Assembly: GCA_000296795.1 (NCBI GenBank)
Contig: BAFH01000003.1
Coordinates: 496,401 to 560,400 of the forward strand
Reading direction: 5' to 3'
Length of the DNA: 64,000 bases
Source: Candidatus Jettenia caeni
GTDB lineage: Bacteria > Planctomycetota > Brocadiia > Brocadiales > Brocadiaceae
Shown here piece by piece: positions 55,515-64,000 of this stretch (positions are counted from its first letter, which is position 1; each line of letters begins with the position of its first letter). A model generated the notes under the pieces. The model ran no database searches. It was not told where the DNA came from and was given only the letters and a program-made list of their open reading frames with translations. The position numbers were made by a program, and so were the translations under genes.

Positions 55515-57466
55515 TTCGCCTGAACACTGTCAACCTGGTTTTTGGTAGTAAGGTTATTTTAGATACCGTTTCTCTGCACATTCAGAGAAATGATAGAATT
55601 GGTCTCATTGGCCCTAATGGTACAGGGAAATCGACCCTGTTCAAAATTGTTTGTAGATGTATCGAACCTAGTGCAGGCACGATTATTTTTGCAAAAAATA
55701 CCAGCATTGGCTATCTGCCTCAGGAGGGTTTTGTCTTTAAGAAAAAAACTATTTTTGAAGAAGCGAGTTCCGCCTTTGAAGACATCCTTTCCTTGAAAAA
55801 TCAGATTAATAAAATTCATACTCAATTGGAGGATTCTTCTCTGCAGGATGAAGATCGCCAAGCGCTCCTTGATCACTATGTACACCTGCAACATCAACTC
55901 GAGGTTGTCAATGGTGCCAAGGTTAATGCAGAGACAGGCAAGGTCTTAAAAGGTATGGGTTTTAAAGAAGCAGATTTTGAAAGGAGTATCAATACCTTTA
56001 GCGGTGGATGGCAGATGCGAGTAGCTCTCTCGAAACTATTACTCCAGGAGCCCAATCTACTCCTCTTAGATGAACCAACAAACCATTTAGATATCGATTC
56101 TATCCTTTGGCTGGAAGAATACCTGAAAGAATTTAAAGGAGGATTGATTATCATATCACACGATCGGGCCTTTCTGGACAGGAATGTTAGTAAGATTTGG
56201 GAGTTAGAAAAGGGAGATATTTCTGAATACTATGGTAATTATTCCTTTTATGAAGCTGAGAAAGAAAAGCGTAAAGAGTTGCAGATTGCACGATATACCA
56301 ATCAGCAGAAAAGGATTAAAGAGGTTGAGCGATTTATAGAAAGGTTCAGGGCTAAGAATACTAAGGCTTCTCAGGTGCAAAGCCGGATACATATGCTTGA
56401 AAAGATGGAGAGAGAAGAACTGCCCGAAGATACGGTAGAACAAGTAAAATTTAGATTTCGTACATCGAAACAAAGTGGTGTAACAGTACTTGATGTTAAA
56501 GATGTCTCACACATATATGACGGACGTTTCATCTTTCAGGATATTTGTTTTTCGATTGAAAGAGGGGAGAAGGTAGCTCTTGTAGGACAAAACGGATCAG
56601 GAAAATCTACGCTGTCACGTATCATAGCAGGTATTGAACAGCCATACTCCGGGACTATCAAGATGGGGCATAATGTCCTTTCTGAGTATTTTGCCCAGGA
56701 GCATGCGGAAAAATTAAACAACAATAATACCTTATTACAAGAAATCGAATCTGTTGCTCCCTTTTCCATGATTCCTCATGTTCGGCACATATTAGGTGCT
56801 TTTCTCTTTTCGGGCGATGATGTTTTCAAGACAGTTAATGTCTTAAGCGGTGGTGAGAAGTCCCGTTTATCCCTTGCCAAGATGCTTCTAAAATCTGCAA
56901 ATTTTTTAATCCTGGACGAGCCGACCAATCATATTGATATTACTACCAAGAAGATTCTCAAGGATGCATTGTTGGATTATACAGGAAGTGTGTTGATTGT
57001 ATCCCATGATAGAGACTTTTTGGATGGTTTAGTCTCCAAGGTTTATGAATTGCGAAATGGCAAGATTCATATTCATTTAGGAAGTTTTAAGGATTTTCTT
57101 GAAAAGAAGGCGTCTGCATTGCATATGGAAATTGCAGAGACTGAGATGAGGGATACATCCTCTTCAAAATCAGAGGATTGTGGTTCTCAAAAACAACAGT
57201 ACTTGCAAAAAAAGGAGCAAAATGCCAGAAAACGTAAGCTCACAAAGGAGGTCCAAACCGTTGAAGAACATATTGCTCTTCTTGAGGTGCAAAAAAAGGA
57301 ATTCGATCATGTTTTTTCAGATGTAACATTATACAATGATAAAGAAAGGTCTGTAGAAATCAATAAACAGTATAAAGTTCTCACGGAGGAATTGAACTCC
57401 CTTTATAAGAGATGGGAGATAGCTCATACTGAATTAGAATCTCTCCATAATAAATATATTATATGA
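55511..57466 (+). CDS. ABC-F family ATPase
   Basis: 651 residues from ATG 55511, chosen because it overlaps the methyltransferase stop and begins with the family's usual MIRLNTVNL; a longer frame starts at 55466 inside that gene. Two ABC modules without membrane segments: Walker A GPNGTGKST and GQNGSGKST, signatures FSGGWQMR and LSGGEKSR, Walker B LLLLDEPTNHLD and FLILDEPTNHID. The linker between them (about 245-315) has the RIKEVERFIERFRAKNTKASQ region, and a C-terminal coiled coil (about 570-650) follows. Uup/EttA-like translation factor or DNA-associated protein. Confidence 0.93.
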   Translation: MIRLNTVNLVFGSKVILDTVSLHIQRNDRIGLIGPNGTGKSTLFKIVCRCIEPSAGTIIFAKNTSIGYLPQEGFVFKKKTIFEEASSAFEDILSLKNQINKIHTQLEDSSLQDEDRQALLDHYVHLQHQLEVVNGAKVNAETGKVLKGMGFKEADFERSINTFSGGWQMRVALSKLLLQEPNLLLLDEPTNHLDIDSILWLEEYLKEFKGGLIIISHDRAFLDRNVSKIWELEKGDISEYYGNYSFYEAEKEKRKELQIARYTNQQKRIKEVERFIERFRAKNTKASQVQSRIHMLEKMEREELPEDTVEQVKFRFRTSKQSGVTVLDVKDVSHIYDGRFIFQDICFSIERGEKVALVGQNGSGKSTLSRIIAGIEQPYSGTIKMGHNVLSEYFAQEHAEKLNNNNTLLQEIESVAPFSMIPHVRHILGAFLFSGDDVFKTVNVLSGGEKSRLSLAKMLLKSANFLILDEPTNHIDITTKKILKDALLDYTGSVLIVSHDRDFLDGLVSKVYELRNGKIHIHLGSFKDFLEKKASALHMEIAETEMRDTSSSKSEDCGSQKQQYLQKKEQNARKRKLTKEVQTVEEHIALLEVQKKEFDHVFSDVTLYNDKERSVEINKQYKVLTEELNSLYKRWEIAHTELESLHNKYII

Positions 57467-57651
57467 ATTCAAACCATATGGTTCAAAATCAAAAATGATT
57501 GAACCTGCGAACTGCAATCAAAGGCGATTGAAGAAATCCTGTATACCATATGGCTTTATTTAATTTGATTTTATAGAGCGATTTTTATAAGATTTTAAAA
57601 TATTGTGTTGATTTTTAATTTCTCATAGGGTAATAACTCATACGTTATCTT

Positions 57652-58557
57652 ATGTATCATAACATTACTCCTTCGTCTTCTATGTTTACAAGCTACGTAT
57701 ATAAATACTTTTCTAAGATATTGTTTATTCTCTTGATAGTTTCTGCTTTCTTTTTTTGCCAAATCACATCAGCCGTTACTATGCAGGGAAATATTTATAA
57801 AACCTCCAAAAAAAAGTACAGCGCAAAAAAGTGGATTAAAAATGGGCAATCAAAATATAAACAAGCTAAATATGAACTTGCTGTTAAGGCATTCAATAAG
57901 TCCGTTGCCTGTTATCCTGATTATTTTGAGGCATGGGATGGCTTAGGAAGTGCATTATATTGTTTAGGCAATTATGATATGGCTATTCAAGCTTATGATA
58001 AGGCATTAACTATCAAACCTGACAATTATACAACATGGGTAAATAAAGGGATCGCTTTATATAAAAAAGGCAATCATGAAGAGGCCTTAAAATTATACAA
58101 CAAGGCTATTGAATCAGATCCTAAACTTTCAAGCGCCTGGTATAATAAGGGTGTCATCTTCATTGCATTAGGTAGGAATACGGAGGCAATGTGGGCGTTT
58201 GAGAAGGCCATTGCGATTAGTCCTCAGGATGATCTGGCATGGCATGGGAAGGGTTATCTTTTAATTCTCTTGGAGAGATACGAAGAGGCTCTTCAGCTCT
58301 TTACGAAAGCAGCTCAGGGAAATCCAAATAGGGGATGGGCTTGGAATAATATGGGTATTACCCTCGATAAATTACATATGTATGATGAAGCAATCAAGGC
58401 ATTTGATAAGGCAATCGATATTAATCCGAAAAGTGCAAGGGCATGGCATAATAAGGCTAATACACTGTATAGTCAGGGGAAATATGAAGAATCTATGAGA
58501 ACTTATAATAAAGCAGTGGCGCTGGACCCGCTTCTCTATGCAAATAGTAAAAATTAG
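57652..58557 (+). CDS. Exported TPR-repeat protein
   Basis: 301 residues. N-terminal hydrophobic helix (about 22-43) as signal or anchor, then about seven tetratricopeptide repeats (about 62-295), each with the W-x3-G-x2-L/Y pattern and closing proline, such as YFEAWDGLGSALYCLGNYDMAIQAYDKAL. Likely a protein-protein scaffold in the periplasm. The propeller-like gene follows 41 bp later. Confidence 0.88.
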   Translation: MYHNITPSSSMFTSYVYKYFSKILFILLIVSAFFFCQITSAVTMQGNIYKTSKKKYSAKKWIKNGQSKYKQAKYELAVKAFNKSVACYPDYFEAWDGLGSALYCLGNYDMAIQAYDKALTIKPDNYTTWVNKGIALYKKGNHEEALKLYNKAIESDPKLSSAWYNKGVIFIALGRNTEAMWAFEKAIAISPQDDLAWHGKGYLLILLERYEEALQLFTKAAQGNPNRGWAWNNMGITLDKLHMYDEAIKAFDKAIDINPKSARAWHNKANTLYSQGKYEESMRTYNKAVALDPLLYANSKN

Positions 58558-58598
58558 TTATTTTTGGAATAGAATAAAAGGTTAGGAGTATTTTTCAG

Positions 58599-60023
58599 GT
58601 GAAGATTGTAAGAAAAACATTTCAAATAATATCTACGTATACAGTACTCGGTTTTTTAACTACGGTGAGTTTACAGCAAATTAGCATAGCTGCATGGTCA
58701 TCTTTTGCAAAAGAAAATACTGCTATTTGTATGGCGCCAGGTCAGCAAAGTCTTCCACAGATCGTAAGCGATGGTGCTGGTGGAGCAATTATTACCTGGG
58801 AAGATGCCCGAGACGTGCACTTTGATATTTATGCCCAGCGGATCGACGCTCATGGAAATGTTTTATGGAATAAGGATGGTGTTCCTGTTTGTACTGTACC
58901 AGAAAACCAAAACCGGCCAAAAATTATTAGTGATGGTGCTGGGGGAGCTATTATTACCTGGCATGATGTGCGAAGTGGCAGCGGCAACTATGATATTTAC
59001 GCTCAGCGTATTGACGCAGATGGTAAACCCCAATGGGCATCCAATGGTATGCCGATTTGTACCGAAGTAAATGCGCAAAATAGTCCCTGTATTGTAATGG
59101 ATGGCGCAGGCGGGACTATCATTATCTGGCAGGATTTTCGGACTAACTATGCAGACCTCTATGCTCAGCGTATTCGTAAAGACGGAGAATTATTGTGGAA
59201 AGAGAATGGGGTGCTTATCTGCGGATCTTCAGGAGCGCAAAGCGCACCAATAGCGGTGGATGATACTACGGGAGGTGCTATTGTAATATGGCAGGATTTC
59301 AGAAGAAGTTATGCAGATATCTATGCACAACGAGTTGATGGAGGTGGTAACATATTATGGGACAGAGGTGGAGTGCCTCTCTGTACTGCATCAGGGCACG
59401 AGAGTTTCCAGGTTGTTATCAATAATGGAGCTGAGGGTGCAATTATAGCATGGGTTGACACCCGTAATGGAAATAACGATATCTTTGCACAGCAGATTGA
59501 CGGAAATGGCGCCGTATACTGGCAAACGAATGGTATTCCCCTGTGTATTGCAAAGGGTAACCAAAATTATCCTGTAATTACTGGTGACGGGGCAGGGGGC
59601 GCTATTCTTGCATGGTGGGATATGCGAAGTGGTGTATTCGATATCTATGCGCAACGTATTGAACTTACTGGCAATATCCCTTGGATGGAAAATGGTATTC
59701 CCATATGTGTTGAATCCGGTATCCAGAACAATGTGAGTATAACTAGTAACGGTTCTGGTGGCGCAATAGTAACCTGGAATGACAACCGTGCTGATATGTT
59801 TGATGTATACGCTCAGCAAATCGATTCAAAAGGGCTTGCACAGTGGAGCGGAAAAGGGGTCCCGTGTAGTACAGCATCCGATACTCAATGTTTTCCCGTC
59901 CTTGTTCGTGATGGTGCCGGCGGTGTTATTATTACCTGGCAGGATGGCCGCAATAAGGATAAGAGTTATTGGGATATTTATGCCCAAAAGATCAATAGTC
60001 AGGGCTTTTTGGGAGATGAATAA
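58599..60023 (+). CDS. Secreted protein of eight tandem propeller-like repeats
   Basis: 474 residues, GTG start with AGGAG 10 nt upstream. Signal peptide (about 10-32), then eight repeats of about 54 residues, each following the pattern VPICT-x7-10-P-x2-x-DGAGGAIITWxDxR-x-xDIYAQRIDxxGxxxW. Eight blades of this length fit a beta-propeller. Repeats 4 and 5 are the most diverged. No catalytic motif is seen; extracellular binding is likely. Confidence 0.82.
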   Translation: MKIVRKTFQIISTYTVLGFLTTVSLQQISIAAWSSFAKENTAICMAPGQQSLPQIVSDGAGGAIITWEDARDVHFDIYAQRIDAHGNVLWNKDGVPVCTVPENQNRPKIISDGAGGAIITWHDVRSGSGNYDIYAQRIDADGKPQWASNGMPICTEVNAQNSPCIVMDGAGGTIIIWQDFRTNYADLYAQRIRKDGELLWKENGVLICGSSGAQSAPIAVDDTTGGAIVIWQDFRRSYADIYAQRVDGGGNILWDRGGVPLCTASGHESFQVVINNGAEGAIIAWVDTRNGNNDIFAQQIDGNGAVYWQTNGIPLCIAKGNQNYPVITGDGAGGAILAWWDMRSGVFDIYAQRIELTGNIPWMENGIPICVESGIQNNVSITSNGSGGAIVTWNDNRADMFDVYAQQIDSKGLAQWSGKGVPCSTASDTQCFPVLVRDGAGGVIITWQDGRNKDKSYWDIYAQKINSQGFLGDE

Positions 60024-60032
60024 GGGTTAGAA

Positions 60033-60806
60033 TTATAGCCCTTTAGATAATTCATGTGTCTGTTGTCTATATCGGCTAAACATATCTTGAAGTTTTTGAA
60101 AAATTTCCTTAATAATCGTAGTATTCTTAAAGTACAAATTCCAGGAAAGTTCTTCACCTTCAAAGGATTCTGTAAATCGGGGAATCATTTCATCTACTAC
60201 ATGGCTTATCTGACTGTGCCTTAATAATAACGTCGGTATACGCTCTTCTGCCTCATGTATTGTCTCTGCCGGAATAATTCCATTCCATTCCTTGGAGAAA
60301 CCCTCGACAATGTAAAGCTTGCCATGCTTATCAAACAACTGATACCATACATGGGCAAAAGAGATGGAATTTCCTTTATCTACCACCCATCCCCATACAA
60401 TATCCCCATCTATAGCTAACTCGGAGAGTTTGGAAAAGAACAAAAAAACAGAGTCTTCACAATCACCTCGTTTACTCTGTATTGTTTCGAAAGGGGTTTG
60501 CCAATAATCTGTTTTCGGAGGTTCGGCACGGTAATCAATATCAAAGGCAATTTCCCTATAAGCCTCGTAAATTTGCTCGCCGTTATCGAAGGTATCAATA
60601 CACCAATCTCTATAAAGCAGGTTCTCCGGAATGGCATTTTCCTCTTGCGGGTATGCTATGAAAGACTTTGCTGAGTAGATATCCTCAACGGGCTTATAGC
60701 CCTTTCCACTCAGAAATATATCTGCATATGAAACATCCGCAATTGCTTCTATATAATATGTTCCAGATAAAACAATGAGGGTTATAACGATTAAGAAATA
60801 TTTCAT
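60033..60806 (-). CDS. Transglutaminase-like cysteine peptidase family protein
   Basis: 257 residues from ATG 60806, chosen since a signal peptide (MKYFLIVITLIVLSG) starts there; a longer frame begins at 60893. The catalytic-looking Cys lies in KRGDCEDSVFLF, the His in SFAHVWYQL and the acidic residue in VEGFSKEWN, an order matching transglutaminase-like folds. It is likely periplasmic. Convergent with the propeller-like gene, only 9 bp apart. Confidence 0.78.
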   Translation of the reverse strand: MKYFLIVITLIVLSGTYYIEAIADVSYADIFLSGKGYKPVEDIYSAKSFIAYPQEENAIPENLLYRDWCIDTFDNGEQIYEAYREIAFDIDYRAEPPKTDYWQTPFETIQSKRGDCEDSVFLFFSKLSELAIDGDIVWGWVVDKGNSISFAHVWYQLFDKHGKLYIVEGFSKEWNGIIPAETIHEAEERIPTLLLRHSQISHVVDEMIPRFTESFEGEELSWNLYFKNTTIIKEIFQKLQDMFSRYRQQTHELSKGL

Positions 60807-61103
60807 AAATAAATAACATTGTCTACTTGTCTGCTGCTTAAGAGGTAAACGGAACGAGACCTGAGAAATGTTTCCCCATACCATGGGATTCATTATTCAT
60901 AAATATGCGATGAGAGATGAATTTTTCATAACCATATTGAAAAATTTAGTAATTACAAAATTTTAAAGAACACAACATAATTTTACTTTGCATTCCCTAT
61001 ATTGTCAAACGTGAGCATCAGAATTTCTTAAAGAAGATAGCTAATCTTTCATCCATAGATGGAAGAAAAATGAGAAATATAATCTGTTTACCGCTATGTC
61101 ATG

Positions 61104-62075
61104 CTATGGGTAAAGAATCACATCAGAGCGAGATTGCATGGACGAAAGATTTATTCCAAGTATGTCTGCCGTTTGAGTATTTAAGGTTAATGTTAACTTT
61201 TCTGGTTGTTGAACGCCCAATGAAGTAGTTTGCGGGCTGTTTAATAATGTTTGAGCTATCTCAGATGCTTGAATACCTGTATGAGTATAATCTGTCGAAA
61301 CAGATATCAATGCCCCTGCCTTTACAATTGCACTTGATGTGCAGAATGTAGGTAAGTTATATTTCAGTGTCCCTTTGAGGATAGTGTCTAATGAATTTTT
61401 GGTAATTACAGTGCCATCGGGGATTATCCATAAAATATCTATTTTACGAATAATAGTGTTTAATACTGATGTTGCTTTATTTTCTGAGTCAACTTCTTTT
61501 GTAATGAGATTGAATTCAAACTTTTTTGCGATATGGGTTGCTTCCGAGATTATTTTCCCTGTTTTCGTAGGATCATAAATAACCCCTATATTCTTATGGG
61601 CGCCGAAGAACTCTTTGAGAACAGCAAATTGATCTTCTACCGATGCTTCAGAGGATATACCAGTAACATTGACTCCCTGGAGATTAAAGCGTTCGTGATT
61701 AATAACCATACAAAATATAATAGGTATGTTCGTAAATTGATCTTTTACGATCGTTGCGGCAAGAATTCCTACTGCTAAGATAAGATCGGGTTTGGATTTC
61801 TTACCCTTGATATTTTGGATAATTCTTTTACCCTCCTCTGCATCTCCGTTCAGGTTATACGTTGCCCGTATGGAGATGTTTTTCCCTTTACATCCTTCTT
61901 GAAAGCCCTTAACAGCTTCATTGTAAGCTACAATTTGTTGACTTTGAATAATAATAACCGTGTTTTCTTTTGCAATCGATGGGGAGGTATGGAATGAGAT
62001 TTGGAAAAGAAGGATGATGATATACCAAAATACTATGAGTATTCGAATACTAAGGTATTTGTTATATTTTTGCAT
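61104..62075 (-). CDS. PF04392-type ABC substrate-binding protein
   Basis: 323 residues. Signal peptide (about 10-36), then the two-lobed fold of the ABC_sub_bind family: VIIIQSQQIVAYNEAVKGFQEGC, ILAVGILAATIVKDQF, IPIIFCMVINHE, GVIYDPTKTGKII, LWIIPDGTVIT and GALISVSTDYTHTGIQASEIA. Members bind small organic ligands or act in sensing. No ABC permease is adjacent; the upstream neighbour is a TonB-dependent receptor, which suggests a shared uptake or sensing role. Confidence 0.85.
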   Translation of the reverse strand: MQKYNKYLSIRILIVFWYIIILLFQISFHTSPSIAKENTVIIIQSQQIVAYNEAVKGFQEGCKGKNISIRATYNLNGDAEEGKRIIQNIKGKKSKPDLILAVGILAATIVKDQFTNIPIIFCMVINHERFNLQGVNVTGISSEASVEDQFAVLKEFFGAHKNIGVIYDPTKTGKIISEATHIAKKFEFNLITKEVDSENKATSVLNTIIRKIDILWIIPDGTVITKNSLDTILKGTLKYNLPTFCTSSAIVKAGALISVSTDYTHTGIQASEIAQTLLNSPQTTSLGVQQPEKLTLTLNTQTADILGINLSSMQSRSDVILYP

Positions 62076-62120
62076 CGTTCTTTGGTATTGTTCAATAGGT
62101 AATAATTATATTCTGCCGTG

Positions 62121-64000
62121 CTAAAATTGATAACTCAACTCAACAAAAAATGTCCTTCCCGGCCGGGGTAAATCTTCTGGTATGGAAATAGGTCCTGGAT
62201 CATTATAATCTTTATCCAGCAAGTTGAATACCGTACCCTGTATCTGCATAGTTTTGAAGAATTTTTTCCCAATGACGGAAAGATTCAGCAATGCATAAGC
62301 AGGCAGATCATCTCTGTGGTCGCCATCTTCTCTGGAACGTTTTCCGCTAACGAAGGTGTACAAGTTTGTGTTAATGTAGTTCCAATAATGCACATTTACA
62401 CCAAAATTACCCTTATGCTGAGCAACAAATGGTAAATCATTTCCATTATCATCTTCTGGATTTTGAAAGGTATAATTCATAAAAATGTAATTATCTTTGT
62501 AAATATCCACCTTAGTTTCCATCTCGATACCCTGGATATGTGCATCTCCAAAATTCTCAAATTGTGAAGTCGTTGTGGTGGTACGCAAAGATATAAGATT
62601 ACTGATGTCATTGTAAAAATAATTGATAGAGCTTGTAACATGTTTATTGAACCTGTAACTTAATCCAATTTCGTAGGTTTTAATAGTTTCCGGGTTTAAA
62701 TCCTCATTTCCCTGAATAGCAGGTTGATTTGTAGTAAACATCTCTTGAAAACTTGGCGCTCGGAATGCTTTACCGTAAAGGACTTTTAATGATGCATCTT
62801 TCATAAATAACCATGTTATTCCAATGCGCGGACTCGTTGCACCTCCAAAATCGTTGTACTGATCATGCCGTACCCCAAGGGTAAGATTTACGGTATCAAT
62901 AATGTCCCATGTATCCTGCAGATAAACTGACCATATCCTGCGTGTGGTCTCTTTTAAGAAGGGAAATGAATCTGAAAAATCCTGGATAGAAGGCAATGGC
63001 TCCAGTGTTAATGGATGAAAGTTACTAAAAAAATGAACATTCGTTTGGTTAATTAAACGATATTCCAGACCCAGAGTAATAATATTGCCATCGAACAACT
63101 CATAATCAAATGGAATCTCTGTGCCAACAATCTTTTCAATTACCTTGCCGTTACCGATAAGTCCGTCAGGATAAAGAGTATCGGGCACACCGTCTCCATT
63201 CCTATCTAGAGTTCCACCCTCTGGCAATGATTCGATAAAGAGATTATCGTCAAATTGATCGTAATAAACTCTGGGCTTCATGGTAAATTTTTCCTCGAAA
63301 GTTTTCCTATACCCTGCTTCGGCAAAGACATAGTTTGTTTCCATATCAGATTCGTCAGTTAAGGCAAATTGAGGACCAATAAAAGGCCCTTTGTTTTTAT
63401 TTATGTACAATCCCTCAACATAAAAATCTTTGTAAACTGCTTTAAGGTTTAAATCATATTCCCGCCTCCAGTCATCAACCCTTCCCGGTGCCTGTGAGGC
63501 TGGCGGGAAATTGAAGGGTGGGGGCATAGGAGAACTGATGTTATCGTTTATTGTTTGACTATCGCTTGTAACAATACCATCAAAACCATTGGTTTCCCTA
63601 TAACGAACCGATCCGGAGATGCTGACTTTCCCATAGAGTTTTCCAAATACAATATTTCCTTCTTTGGTATCGAAACTTCCGTAACCACTGCTAACTATTA
63701 CACCATCAACATCTTTTGCATCGAAGGTAATAATATTTATTACTGCCAAAAATGCATTTTCACCATACATGGCAGAACCCGGCCCTCGGATGATTTCTAT
63801 CCTTTTTATATTTTCCACAGGAAAATCATCAAAGAGGGTAAAAGCTCCACCGGAGAAAGGATTATTCACCAGATGTCCATTGAGCATAACCCTTACTTTC
63901 TCTGAGCCTGTAAGACCTCGTACGGCAGGAGACACAGCTCCAAAGGCTTCGTCCTTTAAAAGTTCAAAACCAGGTATTATCCTCAAGATTTCGACGAAGG
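62121..64000 (-). CDS. TonB-dependent outer-membrane receptor, N-terminus cut by window edge
   Basis: At least 626 residues; the frame stays open to the right edge, where it reads VEILRIIPGF. The plug domain shows AVRGLTGSEKVRVMLNGHLVN and IKRIEIIRGPGSAMYGENAFLAVINIIT. A long beta-barrel follows and ends in FFVELSYQF, with C-terminal Phe. The signal peptide and TonB box lie outside the window. The ligand is unknown. The PF04392-type binding protein is encoded 45 bp downstream. Confidence 0.93.
   Translation of the reverse strand, partial: FVEILRIIPGFELLKDEAFGAVSPAVRGLTGSEKVRVMLNGHLVNNPFSGGAFTLFDDFPVENIKRIEIIRGPGSAMYGENAFLAVINIITFDAKDVDGVIVSSGYGSFDTKEGNIVFGKLYGKVSISGSVRYRETNGFDGIVTSDSQTINDNISSPMPPPFNFPPASQAPGRVDDWRREYDLNLKAVYKDFYVEGLYINKNKGPFIGPQFALTDESDMETNYVFAEAGYRKTFEEKFTMKPRVYYDQFDDNLFIESLPEGGTLDRNGDGVPDTLYPDGLIGNGKVIEKIVGTEIPFDYELFDGNIITLGLEYRLINQTNVHFFSNFHPLTLEPLPSIQDFSDSFPFLKETTRRIWSVYLQDTWDIIDTVNLTLGVRHDQYNDFGGATSPRIGITWLFMKDASLKVLYGKAFRAPSFQEMFTTNQPAIQGNEDLNPETIKTYEIGLSYRFNKHVTSSINYFYNDISNLISLRTTTTTSQFENFGDAHIQGIEMETKVDIYKDNYIFMNYTFQNPEDDNGNDLPFVAQHKGNFGVNVHYWNYINTNLYTFVSGKRSREDGDHRDDLPAYALLNLSVIGKKFFKTMQIQGTVFNLLDKDYNDPGPISIPEDLPRPGRTFFVELSYQF

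Noticed and set aside
57472-57553. Two ACCATATGG palindromes after the ABC-F gene
   Set aside because: Short AT-rich palindromes about 70 bp apart with no wider symmetry; insufficient for a named element.
1-64000. CRISPR arrays, rRNA genes, prophage and transposase genes
   Set aside because: Looked for and not seen: no regularly spaced direct repeats, no rRNA-like sequence, no integrase or transposase reading frame.

Overview
The window is AT-rich DNA from a diderm bacterium. A TonB-dependent receptor, an outer-membrane beta-barrel protein and a Wza-type exporter show the outer membrane. The combination of RNase Y, low GC, large polysaccharide and beta-helix gene sets, and paired housekeeping operons suggests a planctomycete, possibly of the anammox (Brocadiales) type. 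That placement is inference; no rRNA or other decisive marker is present.

Layout. Positions 1-16.2 kb are mostly housekeeping: holB (cut by the left edge) with an acidic lipoyl-domain gene, rny-mnmG, a PAS-GGDEF-EAL c-di-GMP protein, a polA-coaE-rho operon on the minus strand, a tRNA with CAU anticodon, ychF and radC. Positions 16.5-19.97 kb hold a peptide-modification (RiPP-like) cassette: HPr-kinase-like protein, PqqD-like protein, radical SAM/SPASM enzyme, a 54-residue precursor-like peptide with a Cys-Cys-Cys core lying between two inverted repeats, and an S26-type peptidase. This runs directly into an exopolysaccharide locus (20-39.5 kb): Wza, a Wzc-like kinase carrying an inserted DUF4388-like domain, an ABC exporter, FlaA1/CapD-like and SqdB-like sugar-nucleotide enzymes, PF14907-like and kinase-like proteins, a Wzx-type flippase, a Wzy-like polymerase, a beta-helix protein, a GT4 glycosyltransferase and a polyprenyl-phosphate glycosyltransferase.

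Positions 39.6-47 kb are a minus-strand block of secreted beta-helix proteins. It contains three copies of a class I cyclic-di-GMP riboswitch (GEMM-I), a nearly identical 0.67-kb duplication, and a truncated signal-peptide stub left behind by recombination. Together with the GGDEF-EAL protein and the EPS genes this suggests that c-di-GMP controls secreted polysaccharide-acting or matrix proteins post-transcriptionally.

Positions 47-64 kb are a mixed envelope set: an outer-membrane beta-barrel protein, a 32-residue membrane peptide coupled to a thioredoxin-NHL protein, a heterodimeric ABC exporter with one degenerate ATP site, a methyltransferase overlapping an ABC-F ATPase, a TPR protein, an eight-repeat propeller-like protein, a transglutaminase-like protein, a PF04392-type binding protein and a TonB-dependent receptor cut by the right edge.

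The strongest candidates for something new are the inverted-repeat-flanked peptide cassette, the domain-inserted Wzc kinase and the triplicated riboswitch/beta-helix block.
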